DNA of 64,000 nt, taken from NCBI RefSeq assembly GCF_029016285.1, contig NZ_CP091976.1, positions 310,001 through 374,000 of the forward strand, written 5' to 3'. The notes beneath the pieces are model-generated. The model had not been told where the DNA came from and searched no databases. It saw only the letters and a list, made by a program, of their open reading frames with translations. Each line of letters begins with the position of its first letter. Position 1 is the first letter of the stretch. Shown in pieces: positions 49,676 to 59,486 of this stretch. A program made the translations under genes and the position numbers. Origin of the DNA: Vibrio sp. DW001 (GTDB lineage: Bacteria; Pseudomonadota; Gammaproteobacteria; Enterobacterales; Vibrionaceae).

Positions 49676-50854
49676 CTAAAAACTCCATTTAATTTGTGCA
49701 AACATTAAGGTGCTGGAAGATTGGGAAAACAGACTATCTTTATCCCCATCGAAATATTGCACAACACCGAGCAACTGCCAGTTATTCGCAAGGGAATAGT
49801 TATTGGACAACCCTAAAAAATAAGAACCATCTTTGTAGTAAATAGTCGACAACGTAACTCGGCTCAACGCTGACACCTCAAAGCTTGCATCCAGGTAACT
49901 GGTTAACTCTGTAAAACTCAGGGTTTTTGCCGTTAAAGGCAAACTAAGAAAGGCGTTAGCACTAATAGGGTCTTGCGGACTCGAGTTGTGCATAATCGAA
50001 CCTTTAACGGTCCAGTTACCTTGTCCTCCGAAGCTGTAATCCATCTCTAGACTGGAGACCAGCGCGCTGACCTGATCGACGTCTTGCCAACTATCCTGCG
50101 TTGGGTCAAAGTAACTCACCTCCGCCCTTAGTCCACCACCTTTAATATCCCCAGCGATGCCCACGCCTATGACGTTATCTAATCTTGCCTTTCCACCTAT
50201 TAATTGAATATCCCACTCCTCTACATTAAACAGATAGCGCATTGCATAGCTGTTAAGGTGGTGTTCTTCATTTGGGCTATAAACAAGGTCAAAACTACTT
50301 GCAAAGCCTAGTTTACTACTCAGAGAAAGTGCATCTGTACCCGGCCTTTCTTCGTAGTCAAAATCATAAATAGAATAAGAATTAAATACATCATTAGGGT
50401 TCCACACGGTCGTCATTCCCCAGTTAATCCGAAATCGTCCCCCAGTAACCTGCCAGTTGTCTTTGTTCCAGTCAATATAGAGTCGATCTAGCTGACTATT
50501 TCCTACATATCTCTCACCTTCGGCCCAGTTTTTTGACAGGTCGACATACCCTAAATCCAATCCGATATAATCAGAGTAGTAGGGGTTTTCAGCCGACTCA
50601 CCCCAGATGAATCGATTTCTCATTCCTGCGTTAAAACGCAGATTTGAACTCAATCGGTATTCAAAATTAAAACGTTGATTGACAAGGTTGTCGAATAGGT
50701 TATCGCCTACATCTGGCAAGGTTGCAGTGCCCATGTATTTAATATAACCGTTCAGATCCCACGCCTTTTCGGGTTGTAAACCTGGAATGTCCGCTTCGGC
50801 AACACGTGAGAATGCTATTGCTAGGACGAAGATACGACAACGGGATTTAGACAT
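49676..50854 (-). CDS. Outer-membrane beta-barrel of a Lol-like operon (DUF1302-like)
   Basis: The 392-residue protein has a signal-like N-terminus (CRIFVLAIAFSRVAEA) and a long series of amphipathic strands ending in LMFAQIKWSF with terminal Phe. The motif FRINWGMTTVWNPNDVFNSY resembles the plug/first-strand region of DUF1302-type barrels. It overlaps the ATPase stop by one base and so is translated with it. It may be the outer-membrane receiver for whatever the LolA-like protein and the FtsX-type ABC complex move. Function inferred. Confidence 0.72.
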   Translation of the reverse strand: MSKSRCRIFVLAIAFSRVAEADIPGLQPEKAWDLNGYIKYMGTATLPDVGDNLFDNLVNQRFNFEYRLSSNLRFNAGMRNRFIWGESAENPYYSDYIGLDLGYVDLSKNWAEGERYVGNSQLDRLYIDWNKDNWQVTGGRFRINWGMTTVWNPNDVFNSYSIYDFDYEERPGTDALSLSSKLGFASSFDLVYSPNEEHHLNSYAMRYLFNVEEWDIQLIGGKARLDNVIGVGIAGDIKGGGLRAEVSYFDPTQDSWQDVDQVSALVSSLEMDYSFGGQGNWTVKGSIMHNSSPQDPISANAFLSLPLTAKTLSFTELTSYLDASFEVSALSRVTLSTIYYKDGSYFLGLSNNYSLANNWQLLGVVQYFDGDKDSLFSQSSSTLMFAQIKWSF

Positions 50855-51564
50855 TACGCTAATTCATCTTGTGTTTCAGTGGTGTTCCACTCGTCTTGCT
50901 TAAGCTGACCATCTTCAAACACTATCACGCGCTTAGCGCGTCTAATTACTCTTGGATCATGGGTAGAGAAGATAAATGTGGTCCCTTCTTTTTCATTTAG
51001 TTGCTGCATAATATCGAGCAATTCAGCGGTACTTTTCGCATCCAAGTTTGCCGTCGGTTCATCCGCCATAACAAACCTCGGCCGAGGGGCAAGTGCGCGC
51101 GCAACGGCCACACGTTGTTGCTGACCACCCGACAATTTACTCGGTACTTTATTCAATTGGTCCTCTAGCCCAACTTGAGTAAGCAGCGCCTTTGCACGAG
51201 TCAGACACGCTTCATTGCTTTGACCCTGTAACTGCATAACGAATTCCACATTCTCTACCGCGGTAAGCACAGGGAGTAAGCTGTAATCTTGAAAAATAAA
51301 GCCAATATTATCTCTGCGAAACGCGATCAATTGCTTCTCTTTGAGCGTACATATATTACAACCGTCAATGTTAACTTCACCTGAAGTAGGTGTGTCAATT
51401 CCACCTAGCATGTTCAGTAACGTGGTTTTACCCGAGCCTGACGGCCCCATCACGGCAACAAACTCACCCTGTTCAATTGAAAGGTCGAGGTTCTGCACTG
51501 CATAGACCGGAAAATCCGTATCTTGATTGTAGGTCTTACACAAACCTTTTATTTGAATCGTCAT
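50854..51564 (-). CDS. ABC transporter ATPase (LolD/MacB type)
   Basis: The protein has 236 residues from ATG 51564 (GAGG ribosome site at 5 nt). Walker A GPSGSGKTTLLN, Q-loop FIFQDYSLLPVLT, signature LSGGQQQRVAVARAL, Walker B FVMADEPTANLD and switch His in STHDP are intact. This subgroup powers mechanotransmission ABC systems whose permeases are FtsX-like. Its two permeases lie directly upstream. Confidence 0.92.
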   Translation of the reverse strand: MTIQIKGLCKTYNQDTDFPVYAVQNLDLSIEQGEFVAVMGPSGSGKTTLLNMLGGIDTPTSGEVNIDGCNICTLKEKQLIAFRRDNIGFIFQDYSLLPVLTAVENVEFVMQLQGQSNEACLTRAKALLTQVGLEDQLNKVPSKLSGGQQQRVAVARALAPRPRFVMADEPTANLDAKSTAELLDIMQQLNEKEGTTFIFSTHDPRVIRRAKRVIVFEDGQLKQDEWNTTETQDELA

Positions 51565-51583
51565 ATCCACCTCTATGGGAAAA

Positions 51584-52819
51584 TCAATGCTTCTCTGACA
51601 TGGCTTCGACAGGCCGCTGCTTTAATATTTGCCGAGCTGGGTAAAGTGCCGCAATAATACTTGAGAAGACCACGGTAAAGAAAATCACCTCATACTCATA
51701 GACAGACACTCTCGGATAAAGCACCGTATCCACGCCATACGCCCCGAGGCCTTCCGCCATTCCCCCCAAAGGTAAACCTGTAAACTGCAGGATTTGAATC
51801 ATCGTTATGCTTGCCAAAAGGCCAAGTACGGCGCCACAACTACCTAGCCAAATCGTTTCAAGCATAATCAAGAGAAAAATCTTATGTTTCTGCATGCCAA
51901 CCGCCATCAATACACCAAACTCTTGGGTGCGTTCAAATACTGACATCAACATGATATTGACAATACCGAAGCCCATCGCGATGACAAAAATTGCGAGCAT
52001 AATGACATTACTGATCCCCATCGTCGCGATCATAGACGCCAACATAGGCTGAACTTTGGTCCAATCACGAACCCTGTTTTGCTCAGAACTGAGCGCGCGT
52101 AATTGGGCAGTAAATTCAGATAAAGCGCCCTCTTTTTGCGTGTTTATTTCATCTTTCAATAGGATCGCTATCTCGTGGACCCCAGTAAGGTGGGCAATTT
52201 TTTCTACATCTTTTTTTCGCACATAGACGTTAGTGTCATCAAACGTGGTCGAGGGTGTTTTAAACAAACCTCGCACTCTGAAAGCTGAGCCCGTGACTTC
52301 CCCTCGCCCATCCGTAAATGTCAGAACCACTTTGGACCCAATTTTAAGCTTGAGTCTTCCGGCTATGTTTTGCGAAACTAAAACCGGATTTCTTCCTTCA
52401 ATTGCAAGGCTCTTACCCTGCGTTATACTGCTTAGAATTGGCGTAACTCGGCTTTCTGAATCAATATTCACACCAATAATTCTGACCCCTCGAGTGCTTC
52501 TTGCCGACCCAATCATGCCATCGGCCAAAAATCGACCAGACCACGCCAAGACATCTGGGTTTCGACTAAGATAGTCAAAAACAACATTCGGTTTATCGAT
52601 GAGATCCGTAATATCTGGGTTCTCAATATAGTGTCGATTCTGAACTTGCACATGGCTGGTTTGCCATGCAATCGCATTGTGAACCATGTTATCAACCATT
52701 CCGGACATAAAGCCCATCATGGTCACCACACCCATCAAACCAAATATCATGCCGCCGAGCATAATTCCGGTCCGAAGTTTATTCCGCCAAAGGTTACGCC
52801 AAGCTAGTTTAATGAGCAT
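51584..52819 (-). CDS. FtsX-like ABC permease, second
   Basis: The protein has 411 residues from ATG 52819 (AAGGTGG upstream; the GTG at 52828 is less good). One N-terminal TM helix, a periplasmic MacB-like domain (about 45-270) and three C-terminal TM helices, with the FtsX motif MSVFERTQEFGVLMAVGMQ, give LolC/LolE topology. It overlaps the preceding permease gene by 11 bp. The two permeases differ, so a LolCDE-like heterodimer is likely. Confidence 0.88.
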   Translation of the reverse strand: MLIKLAWRNLWRNKLRTGIMLGGMIFGLMGVVTMMGFMSGMVDNMVHNAIAWQTSHVQVQNRHYIENPDITDLIDKPNVVFDYLSRNPDVLAWSGRFLADGMIGSARSTRGVRIIGVNIDSESRVTPILSSITQGKSLAIEGRNPVLVSQNIAGRLKLKIGSKVVLTFTDGRGEVTGSAFRVRGLFKTPSTTFDDTNVYVRKKDVEKIAHLTGVHEIAILLKDEINTQKEGALSEFTAQLRALSSEQNRVRDWTKVQPMLASMIATMGISNVIMLAIFVIAMGFGIVNIMLMSVFERTQEFGVLMAVGMQKHKIFLLIMLETIWLGSCGAVLGLLASITMIQILQFTGLPLGGMAEGLGAYGVDTVLYPRVSVYEYEVIFFTVVFSSIIAALYPARQILKQRPVEAMSEKH

Positions 52820-54038
52820 GAGCACCACCTTTTAATGCGCTGACCAGCTCTAACTTTAAGATTCGGAGCATAGGATAAATAAGACTAAGCACTAAGATTG
52901 TCAGCACAGAGAGGATCTGATTAATAAACAGGTAAGGCGCTAGAAGCACTGGCATTATCGGTTCGAACCCAGAGTCACGCATGAGCTGTGCCGACTCGCC
53001 GGTGATCTCAATAGGATTGAAATAGAGATAGGTCAGAACAGGAAACGAACAGAGCAACCCCAACATCACACCAATAAAGGCGATGAATACAGATTCAATA
53101 GCGATCAGTTGCAACAAACGAGATCTCAACATTCCGGTAGCCAACATAACACCAAATTCTCTTTGGCGTTCTAAAGTCATCATCAAAATAGTCGCAAATA
53201 AACCAAAGCCAACCACACCATAAAGTAGGTAAATCAGAAAAATCCCACCGGCTTTGTCCATTGCGATCTGCTGAGATAATTCTGGGGCTAAATCTTTCCA
53301 ATCTCTCACATTGTATTTATCACCATAGCTGGCCTTCAATTGCGAAACGGTTTGATCTAACTGAGTGATATCCTTGGTGTGCAATACCCATGAAGTGACA
53401 AGACCATCTGCGCTGTATAAGGTTTGTGCGAGTTTAAGTGGTAGATACACCAATTGATTATCGAGTTGTGGTAATGGGAAGCGAATGAGCCCTTTAATCC
53501 GATACAGCCCTGCGGCGGTTTGACCGCGATACCCTTGACCATACAAAACCAGCTCATCACCAACAGACAGGTCAAAGAATTTTGCCAATCCTTCACCAAC
53601 AAGAACCTGTTTGTCATCAGCCGTTAGATATTCACCTGAAGTCACTTTCTCACTGATCTTTGAGTAGTTATTTTCTTTCTCAGGATCGACCCCCATCACG
53701 ACAACCCCTTTCGACTTTTCCGCCGAAGCCGCAAGCGCGAATGACTCAATACGCGGCAACATGACATTGATATTCGAGTGAGACTCTATTGACGCAATTA
53801 CCTCACCAGTAGCCGGAATCACATCATCAATACTTAAGCTATCCGCGTACTCGGGATGTTGAACCTGAATAAGACCAGTATAAAAACGAGCCGAATTTTC
53901 AATATTTGCTTGATAGGTGCCTTCTTGTAGTGTTCTTACCAACAGAGAGAGGAACAACGCCAACGCGAGTGCGGAAGCCGTCAAAAACGTACGCCGTTTC
54001 TGCCTCCATAGATTACGCCACGCTAACTTTATTAACAT
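52809..54038 (-). CDS. FtsX-like ABC permease, first
   Basis: The protein has 409 residues from ATG 54038, which has GAGGG at 6 nt (the ATG at 54044 has no spacing). The start LIKLAWRNLWRQKRRTFLTA is followed by a periplasmic domain and three TM helices with MTLERQREFGVMLATGM. LolC/LolE-type topology; partner of the permease that follows. Confidence 0.88.
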   Translation of the reverse strand: MLIKLAWRNLWRQKRRTFLTASALALALFLSLLVRTLQEGTYQANIENSARFYTGLIQVQHPEYADSLSIDDVIPATGEVIASIESHSNINVMLPRIESFALAASAEKSKGVVVMGVDPEKENNYSKISEKVTSGEYLTADDKQVLVGEGLAKFFDLSVGDELVLYGQGYRGQTAAGLYRIKGLIRFPLPQLDNQLVYLPLKLAQTLYSADGLVTSWVLHTKDITQLDQTVSQLKASYGDKYNVRDWKDLAPELSQQIAMDKAGGIFLIYLLYGVVGFGLFATILMMTLERQREFGVMLATGMLRSRLLQLIAIESVFIAFIGVMLGLLCSFPVLTYLYFNPIEITGESAQLMRDSGFEPIMPVLLAPYLFINQILSVLTILVLSLIYPMLRILKLELVSALKGGAHAH

Positions 54039-54089
54039 GCTCATCCCTCTTTATTGCACCGCTTTAATAACTGACCCTTCCATCTCACG

Positions 54090-54842
54090 TTAGTCACGTA
54101 AGGATTTCATCTGGCTCTGCGAGAAAAAATTATCACCAATTTCAAAATCAAATTGCGCTTCGTGAGTAATCATTTCGGTTTTGTGACCCTCTTTTTCTAC
54201 TGGGATCATCTCCATACGTGTTGCAATCATTCGGCCACCCAGCGCTTTAATGTCATAGGTTTGCATTAGGTTAACGAGTTCATCAAATTCATCATAAAAT
54301 GCAACTTTACGTTGCAGATACGTCTCTTTTGAAATCCAAAGGCGCACCTTACTCCACACGACAGGCGCGTCTGGCTTGGCAACGGCGTCGATGACATAAG
54401 TCAATTCTCCATCGAACCGTTCTTCTTGGATAAGCACGTGGTCATAGTCCACCACAATGGATGATTGGTTGATCAGATCGTCATTGGTAAAATCGGATCC
54501 CATCCAAGATTGACTTAGCATAGAGGGGGCAATTTTAATTATTCGTTCAATACCAGGAATCCAGTTCCACATCTCACGTTGGCGTTTAAGGGAGGCGCTG
54601 CCCTTATCTTTCGCTGGTGCAGTCACTAAAACCAGAGACAGATCTTTTCCTTTTGTCCAACTTTTCATGCTCATACTACGAGTCCAATCCGGTCGAATAA
54701 TGTTCATTGTTGCTACGGTATAACTCGCGTCTCCACGCATCTGCTTGTCTGATTTATCGACAATATCGAAAGCGGATTCAGCCCACGCGGAACCAGACAA
54801 GAAAGAAAGAATAACAAAGAAATATATTGAATTAGTGCGCAT
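54090..54842 (-). CDS. LolA-like outer-membrane lipoprotein-sorting protein
   Basis: The 250-residue protein has a signal peptide (SIYFFVILSFLSGSAWA). The LolA-like half-barrel (PF17131 type) is seen in RSMSMKSWTKGKDLSLVLVTAPAKDKGSASLKR, MWNWIPGIERIIKI and MSQSWMGSDFTNDDL. These proteins carry lipoproteins or lipids across the periplasm. As first gene of the five-gene operon it would be the soluble carrier between the ABC complex and the barrel. It is divergent from a LysR gene at 55021, a candidate regulator. Confidence 0.85.
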   Translation of the reverse strand: MRTNSIYFFVILSFLSGSAWAESAFDIVDKSDKQMRGDASYTVATMNIIRPDWTRSMSMKSWTKGKDLSLVLVTAPAKDKGSASLKRQREMWNWIPGIERIIKIAPSMLSQSWMGSDFTNDDLINQSSIVVDYDHVLIQEERFDGELTYVIDAVAKPDAPVVWSKVRLWISKETYLQRKVAFYDEFDELVNLMQTYDIKALGGRMIATRMEMIPVEKEGHKTEMITHEAQFDFEIGDNFFSQSQMKSLRD

Positions 54843-55020
54843 GCTTTCACCGAATTATCAAATACCTAAAGATAATATAGCAGTTGTCCATAGCTATTTA
54901 TTAGACGTCCTGAGCAATACGGTATGATGGTCAAAATAAAGAAACGGCACTAGATTAATCAAAATTTATCAATTACTCTTATTTTAATAATATTTTGTTA
55001 TTGATTTAGGATTCATCTTT

Positions 55021-55902
55021 ATGCTCAACGCGCAGTGGTTAAATACATTCATTACCTTGGTTGAAATCGGTCATTTTACCAAAACGGCTGAAAAACTGTT
55101 CATGACTCAACCTGGCGTAAGCCAGCATATTAAAAAATTGGAGGTGCAATTAAATGCCCCACTGATCGAAAAAACAGGCAAACAGTTTGAACTCACCGAC
55201 GCAGGGCAGAAGGTGTACCAGTACGCATTAACACTACAACAACATGAGAACGCTCTGATGGAAGCCGTGAAAGTTGACTCGCCCTATATTGGCAGTTGTC
55301 TATTTTCGATGTCTGGTTCTTTATGTATGCAATTTCAGGCGGTTTTTCTCAACCGGCAAATAGAGCATCCATCCTTATTCATCTCATTAGAATCTGCACC
55401 AAATTATCGCATCGTCGATGAGTTATTAAACCGCAAGATTGATCTGGGCATCGTGACACAAAAAATTCCCTCACCTCAGCTTGAGTACCAGTTGATCGGT
55501 GAAGAGAAACTGTGTTTAGTGGTTCCAAAAGGGTTTAATTCCCAAAACTGGAATCTAAACGACCTGAAATCATTAGGCATTATTAATCACCCAGATTGCG
55601 AACACTACTTACTTCAGTTTTTGTCCGCTTATAATCAAGAACATGAGCTAAACAACATCCAACATTCTGGCTATATTAATCAGCTAAGCCAGATACTTTA
55701 CCCTGTCGCAAAAGGGTTAGGTTTTACTCTGCTACCATCCAGTGCAGTGAATGCATTTCCAGATCAAGATCAAATCGCTATTTTGCCCCTAACAACAGAA
55801 ATTAAGGAATCCCTGTATCTTGTACAGAAGCGATATCGATCCCTGCCAGCCCGATACGACTGGTTCATAAAAACCATAAAAGCGTCATTTTGTAGCACAT
55901 GA
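55021..55902 (+). CDS. LysR-family transcriptional regulator
   Basis: The 293-residue protein has an N-terminal HTH (EIGHFTKTAEKLFMTQPGVSQHIKKLEVQL) and a substrate-binding-like effector domain ending in a YLVQKRYRSLPARYDWF segment. It is divergent from the Lol-like operon across 178 bp and may control it. No T-N11-A box could be singled out in the AT-rich gap. Confidence 0.87.
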   Translation: MLNAQWLNTFITLVEIGHFTKTAEKLFMTQPGVSQHIKKLEVQLNAPLIEKTGKQFELTDAGQKVYQYALTLQQHENALMEAVKVDSPYIGSCLFSMSGSLCMQFQAVFLNRQIEHPSLFISLESAPNYRIVDELLNRKIDLGIVTQKIPSPQLEYQLIGEEKLCLVVPKGFNSQNWNLNDLKSLGIINHPDCEHYLLQFLSAYNQEHELNNIQHSGYINQLSQILYPVAKGLGFTLLPSSAVNAFPDQDQIAILPLTTEIKESLYLVQKRYRSLPARYDWFIKTIKASFCST

Positions 55903-56086
55903 TAGACAGTTTCTGCATTGTCTTGGTGCGCTACAATTTATAGTTCGCTTCAATATGGTGCATTAATAAACACTTTGAATTAAATGCTCTTGTATTTCAT
56001 AGGGTTAATAATTGGCTCGATACTTGAATCGTTCTATGTAAATAACCCATAATTAATAAGATGCACTGAATCAGGGAGTGATAAAA

Positions 56087-57304
56087 ATGCAAGAGACTTT
56101 AACGGTAGTACTCGCCGGAGGAATGGGCTCGCGTCTGTCACCACTGACCGACAATCGGGCAAAACCCGCAGTACCGTTTGGAGGCAAATATAGAATCATC
56201 GATTACACCCTGACCAACTGCCTTCACTCCGGTTTACGACGAATCCTAGTTCTCACCCAATACAAGTCACATTCACTACAAAAACACCTTCGAGACGGAT
56301 GGTCAGTGTTTAATCCAGAGCTCGGTGAGTACGTTACCGTCGTGCCGCCTCAAATGAGGAAAGGCGATAAATGGTATAGCGGAACGGCTGATGCCATCTA
56401 TCAGAACCTGTGGTTGTTATCTCGTAGTGAGGCAAAGTATGTAGTGGTACTTTCCGGTGACCATATTTACCGTATGGACTACGACCCAATGATTCAGCGC
56501 CACAAAGAAACAGGGGCAGATCTAACCATCGCGTGTATGGAAGTTCCCATTGAACAAGCAAGCGAATTTGGTGTGATGGCCACTGATGAACAAAACAAAA
56601 TCATCGCATTCGAAGAAAAACCTGAAAAACCCGCTTCACTCCCAAATGACTCGAATAACAGCCTGGCTTCTATGGGCATCTACGTTTTCACTATTGACGC
56701 ATTAACTGAAGCTTTAGAAAGAGACGCGGAGGACAGCAGTTCTAGCAACGATTTTGGTAAAAATATTATCCCCAAACTGATCAATCAGAATAAGGTTTTT
56801 GCGCATAAGTTTGGTGGCGACACCGGACGAGTAACCAAAGATGCATACTGGCGCGATGTCGGTACTATCGACTCTTTCTATCAAGCCAATATGGATTTAT
56901 TAGAGCCAGTCCCTCCAATGGATTTATATCAGCGCGATTGGGCAATACGCACATATGAACCGCAATTACCGCCCGCGAGAACGACCTCCTCAGCAACAGG
57001 CAATGAAGGGATTTTTATCAACTCACTTATTTCAAGCGGTGTGATCATCTCTGGCGGGTCGGTACAAAATTCCGTCTTATCGTCTAACGTGCGGATCAAT
57101 GATGGGGCAACGGTCTCTGATAGTATTCTATTTGATCACGTAGAAGTGGGCGAAAACTGCCAACTTAAAAACTGCATTATTGATAAACACGTGAAAATAC
57201 CAGATGGCACAGAAATTGGCCTTAATCCAGCCGAGGATACCAAACACTTTACCATTTCTGATAAAGGTATCGTTGTGGTACCCGAATCGTATGTGTTCGA
57301 GTAA
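56087..57304 (+). CDS. glgC: Glucose-1-phosphate adenylyltransferase
   Basis: The protein has 405 residues from ATG 56087 (AGGGAG 8 nt upstream; an upstream GTG at 56078 is less likely). It makes ADP-glucose for glycogen synthesis. Seen are the nucleotide site VLAGGMGSRLSPLTDNRAKPAVPFGGKYRIIDY, SGTADAIYQN, LSGDHIYRMDY, FEEKP, GDTGRVTKDAYWRDVGTID, and the C-terminal left-handed helix repeats (SLISSGVIISGGSVQNSVLSS). No glgA or glgB is adjacent. Confidence 0.95.
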   Translation: MQETLTVVLAGGMGSRLSPLTDNRAKPAVPFGGKYRIIDYTLTNCLHSGLRRILVLTQYKSHSLQKHLRDGWSVFNPELGEYVTVVPPQMRKGDKWYSGTADAIYQNLWLLSRSEAKYVVVLSGDHIYRMDYDPMIQRHKETGADLTIACMEVPIEQASEFGVMATDEQNKIIAFEEKPEKPASLPNDSNNSLASMGIYVFTIDALTEALERDAEDSSSSNDFGKNIIPKLINQNKVFAHKFGGDTGRVTKDAYWRDVGTIDSFYQANMDLLEPVPPMDLYQRDWAIRTYEPQLPPARTTSSATGNEGIFINSLISSGVIISGGSVQNSVLSSNVRINDGATVSDSILFDHVEVGENCQLKNCIIDKHVKIPDGTEIGLNPAEDTKHFTISDKGIVVVPESYVFE

Positions 57305-57319
57305 CACGTATTCTTAATA

Positions 57320-57350
57320 ACAAAACACCACATAGACTGTGGTGTTTTGT
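57320..57350. terminator. Terminator after glgC
   Basis: ACAAAACACCACA pairs with TGTGGTGTTTTGT around a 5-nt loop. A/T outer arms make it work on both strands for the convergent AEC gene. Confidence 0.88.
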
Positions 57351-57384
57351 TATGACCCCTAATCATCATTGATCATTCCAATAT

Positions 57385-58308
57385 TTAGCTCAACACCATC
57401 AAATAATGAAGTATCAATGGCAGCGTAATAAACGCTAATACAGTCTGACTGGTAATTATCGACGCCATGGCCTGACTGTTTCCTCCAAGTTGTCTTGACA
57501 GAATATAAGCAGAGGGTGCCGTTGGGACCGCCATCATAATGACCACTACCGCGAGCGTCGTTCCCTCTAACCCCATAAACCGGGCTAAAACAATAGTCAA
57601 AACAGGTTTTACTAACAACTGTATTATCGATGCAATAACGACAATCTCTTTGGAATGTCTACTCTCTTGAAAGTTCAGCGCGGCTCCAATGGCAAGTAAC
57701 GCTAACGGCAGCGCACACTGACCTAACATAGACAGCGTCGAATCTATGACGATTGGAAGTGCTACAGAATTAAAATTGATAGCGAGTCCAATCACACAGC
57801 CTAAAATCAGGGGATTCAGCATCAAATTTGATAGCAATTTCCTCCAACTTCTTAATTCTTTGTCAATCAAGGAAAAAACCAAAAGACACAAGATGTTAAC
57901 GGTAATAATAATCACAGACACGGACAAAGCGGCGGCAACAATACCTAAATCACCAAATAGGTTAATAACGATGGCAAGCGCAACAAAACTATTAAAACGT
58001 ACGCCACCTTGAAAAACAGAGGTAAAAGAAGGAAGATCAATAGGGCGAATAAAAAGCTGCCAAATAACAAGCAACAAGCTACTCACCAAAAGCACTATCA
58101 TCAATGTAACTGCAATACTGACCCAAGGTACGCCTTGTAACGGTTTGTTTGCCAAGGAACTAATTAACAATGCAGGCGTGAAAACATAGTAGGTCAATTT
58201 AGAGAGATCGTTCCAAAATGATTCCTGTAGCTTCATTTGGCGACGTATGAGGTAGCCAAGGCAAACAACAAACGAAACTTGGAACAACGCAATAAAAGCG
58301 ACAAACAT
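57385..58308 (-). CDS. AEC (auxin efflux carrier) family transporter
   Basis: The 307-residue protein has about ten TM helices in two inverted halves. Seen are the N-terminal GYLIRRQMKLQESFWNDLSKLTYYVFTPALLI and the C-terminal MAVPTAPSAYILSRQLGGNSQAMASIITSQT. Bacterial members move malonate, malate or similar acids. A TAGGAG ribosome site precedes the start. It follows a LysR gene on the same strand by 79 bp. Confidence 0.88.
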   Translation of the reverse strand: MFVAFIALFQVSFVVCLGYLIRRQMKLQESFWNDLSKLTYYVFTPALLISSLANKPLQGVPWVSIAVTLMIVLLVSSLLLVIWQLFIRPIDLPSFTSVFQGGVRFNSFVALAIVINLFGDLGIVAAALSVSVIIITVNILCLLVFSLIDKELRSWRKLLSNLMLNPLILGCVIGLAINFNSVALPIVIDSTLSMLGQCALPLALLAIGAALNFQESRHSKEIVVIASIIQLLVKPVLTIVLARFMGLEGTTLAVVVIMMAVPTAPSAYILSRQLGGNSQAMASIITSQTVLAFITLPLILHYLMVLS

Positions 58309-58387
58309 AATTTTCTCCTAGATTTTCTTCAGCATACAAAGAAAATAGAAATAAAAATATTTATACTTTTTGTGAAAATAGTTAAAA

Positions 58388-59260
58388 TTATTTTATGTTT
58401 AGTAGTTCATCAAGTAAGACATGAACTAAAGGCTTTCTGTCGTGTTCATTCCGTTGGTACAACCCAATATTACGATGGAGCGGTGGTTGACCGAATAGAG
58501 TGAGTTTAAATTCATTTTTTAACTTCTCTACACGTCTTTTACCAAGAGCCATCACTGTCACACCGAGTTCTTCCTGAACCATGATTAAGGCCGCCTGTAA
58601 GGAATCTAATTCCATAATGGTATCTGTGTTGATTTTTCTGCTCTTTATCTCATTTTCGATCATTGTTCCCGCCCATGCCAGCGGATCCAATTTAATAAAT
58701 GGATAATTTGACAATATATCAGCGTCGTTCTGTTCAGGGTGATTTTTATTTGAAACGACATAAAACGGTTCAGATTCTATTGTCGTCCAGGAAAATTCTT
58801 TGGGAATCGTCCGTTGCGGTTCGGTAATAAGTACCGCATCCAATTCCCCCGCTTCCACTCTTTGCGCAAGATCGACGGACATTCCCCTAAAAACCTTGAT
58901 ATTGAGTTTTGGGTAGCTTTTGCGTATTGAAGCAAGTGCTGGCCCAAGAGAGTCCACTTGAACACTGAATACCGCTCCTATCAAGAGCTCACCGTTATAT
59001 ATGCCCTGTTCTCCCAGTCCCTCAGAAAGCGCATCATACAGAGCGATGATGTGGTCAGCTCGCTCTTTTACCTTCTCTCCATCGCGAGTTAGCACTAAAT
59101 TTCGTCCCACCTTTTCGAATATTTTGCTGCTAAGTTGGGCCTCAAGTTGCTTCATTTGGGTGCTTATTGCGGCTTGCGTTAAACCAATCTTGTCACCTGC
59201 TGAGGCAAAACTGCCTGCTTGCGCAATCGCTTGTAGAGTTCTTAGGGTTCTAATAGACAT
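58388..59260 (-). CDS. LysR-family transcriptional regulator
   Basis: The 290-residue protein has the HTH TLQAIAQAGSFASAGDKIGLTQAAISTQMKQLEAQL and an effector domain with the VSNKNHPEQND and MVQEELGVTVMALGKR segments of the CynR/CysB-like type. It lies upstream of the AEC gene in the same direction and probably regulates that carrier. Confidence 0.87.
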   Translation of the reverse strand: MSIRTLRTLQAIAQAGSFASAGDKIGLTQAAISTQMKQLEAQLSSKIFEKVGRNLVLTRDGEKVKERADHIIALYDALSEGLGEQGIYNGELLIGAVFSVQVDSLGPALASIRKSYPKLNIKVFRGMSVDLAQRVEAGELDAVLITEPQRTIPKEFSWTTIESEPFYVVSNKNHPEQNDADILSNYPFIKLDPLAWAGTMIENEIKSRKINTDTIMELDSLQAALIMVQEELGVTVMALGKRRVEKLKNEFKLTLFGQPPLHRNIGLYQRNEHDRKPLVHVLLDELLNIK

Positions 59261-59486
59261 ACATCAAGTTCTTAGTCATTCTGACTGTTAAGGCGTAATG
59301 TCCGATACTACAGGCTGAATGAAAACATCGTCAAATGAAGCGTTTAAATACGTCATTTCGCTAATGAATAATACGATATTAGTAACGACATTTGGACACT
59401 GTCGTCTTCAATAGGTTACTAATTAAAAAACTAGGTATCATCCACGACGACAATACCCAGCCCAGCTCTATACACATCTAAGTCCA

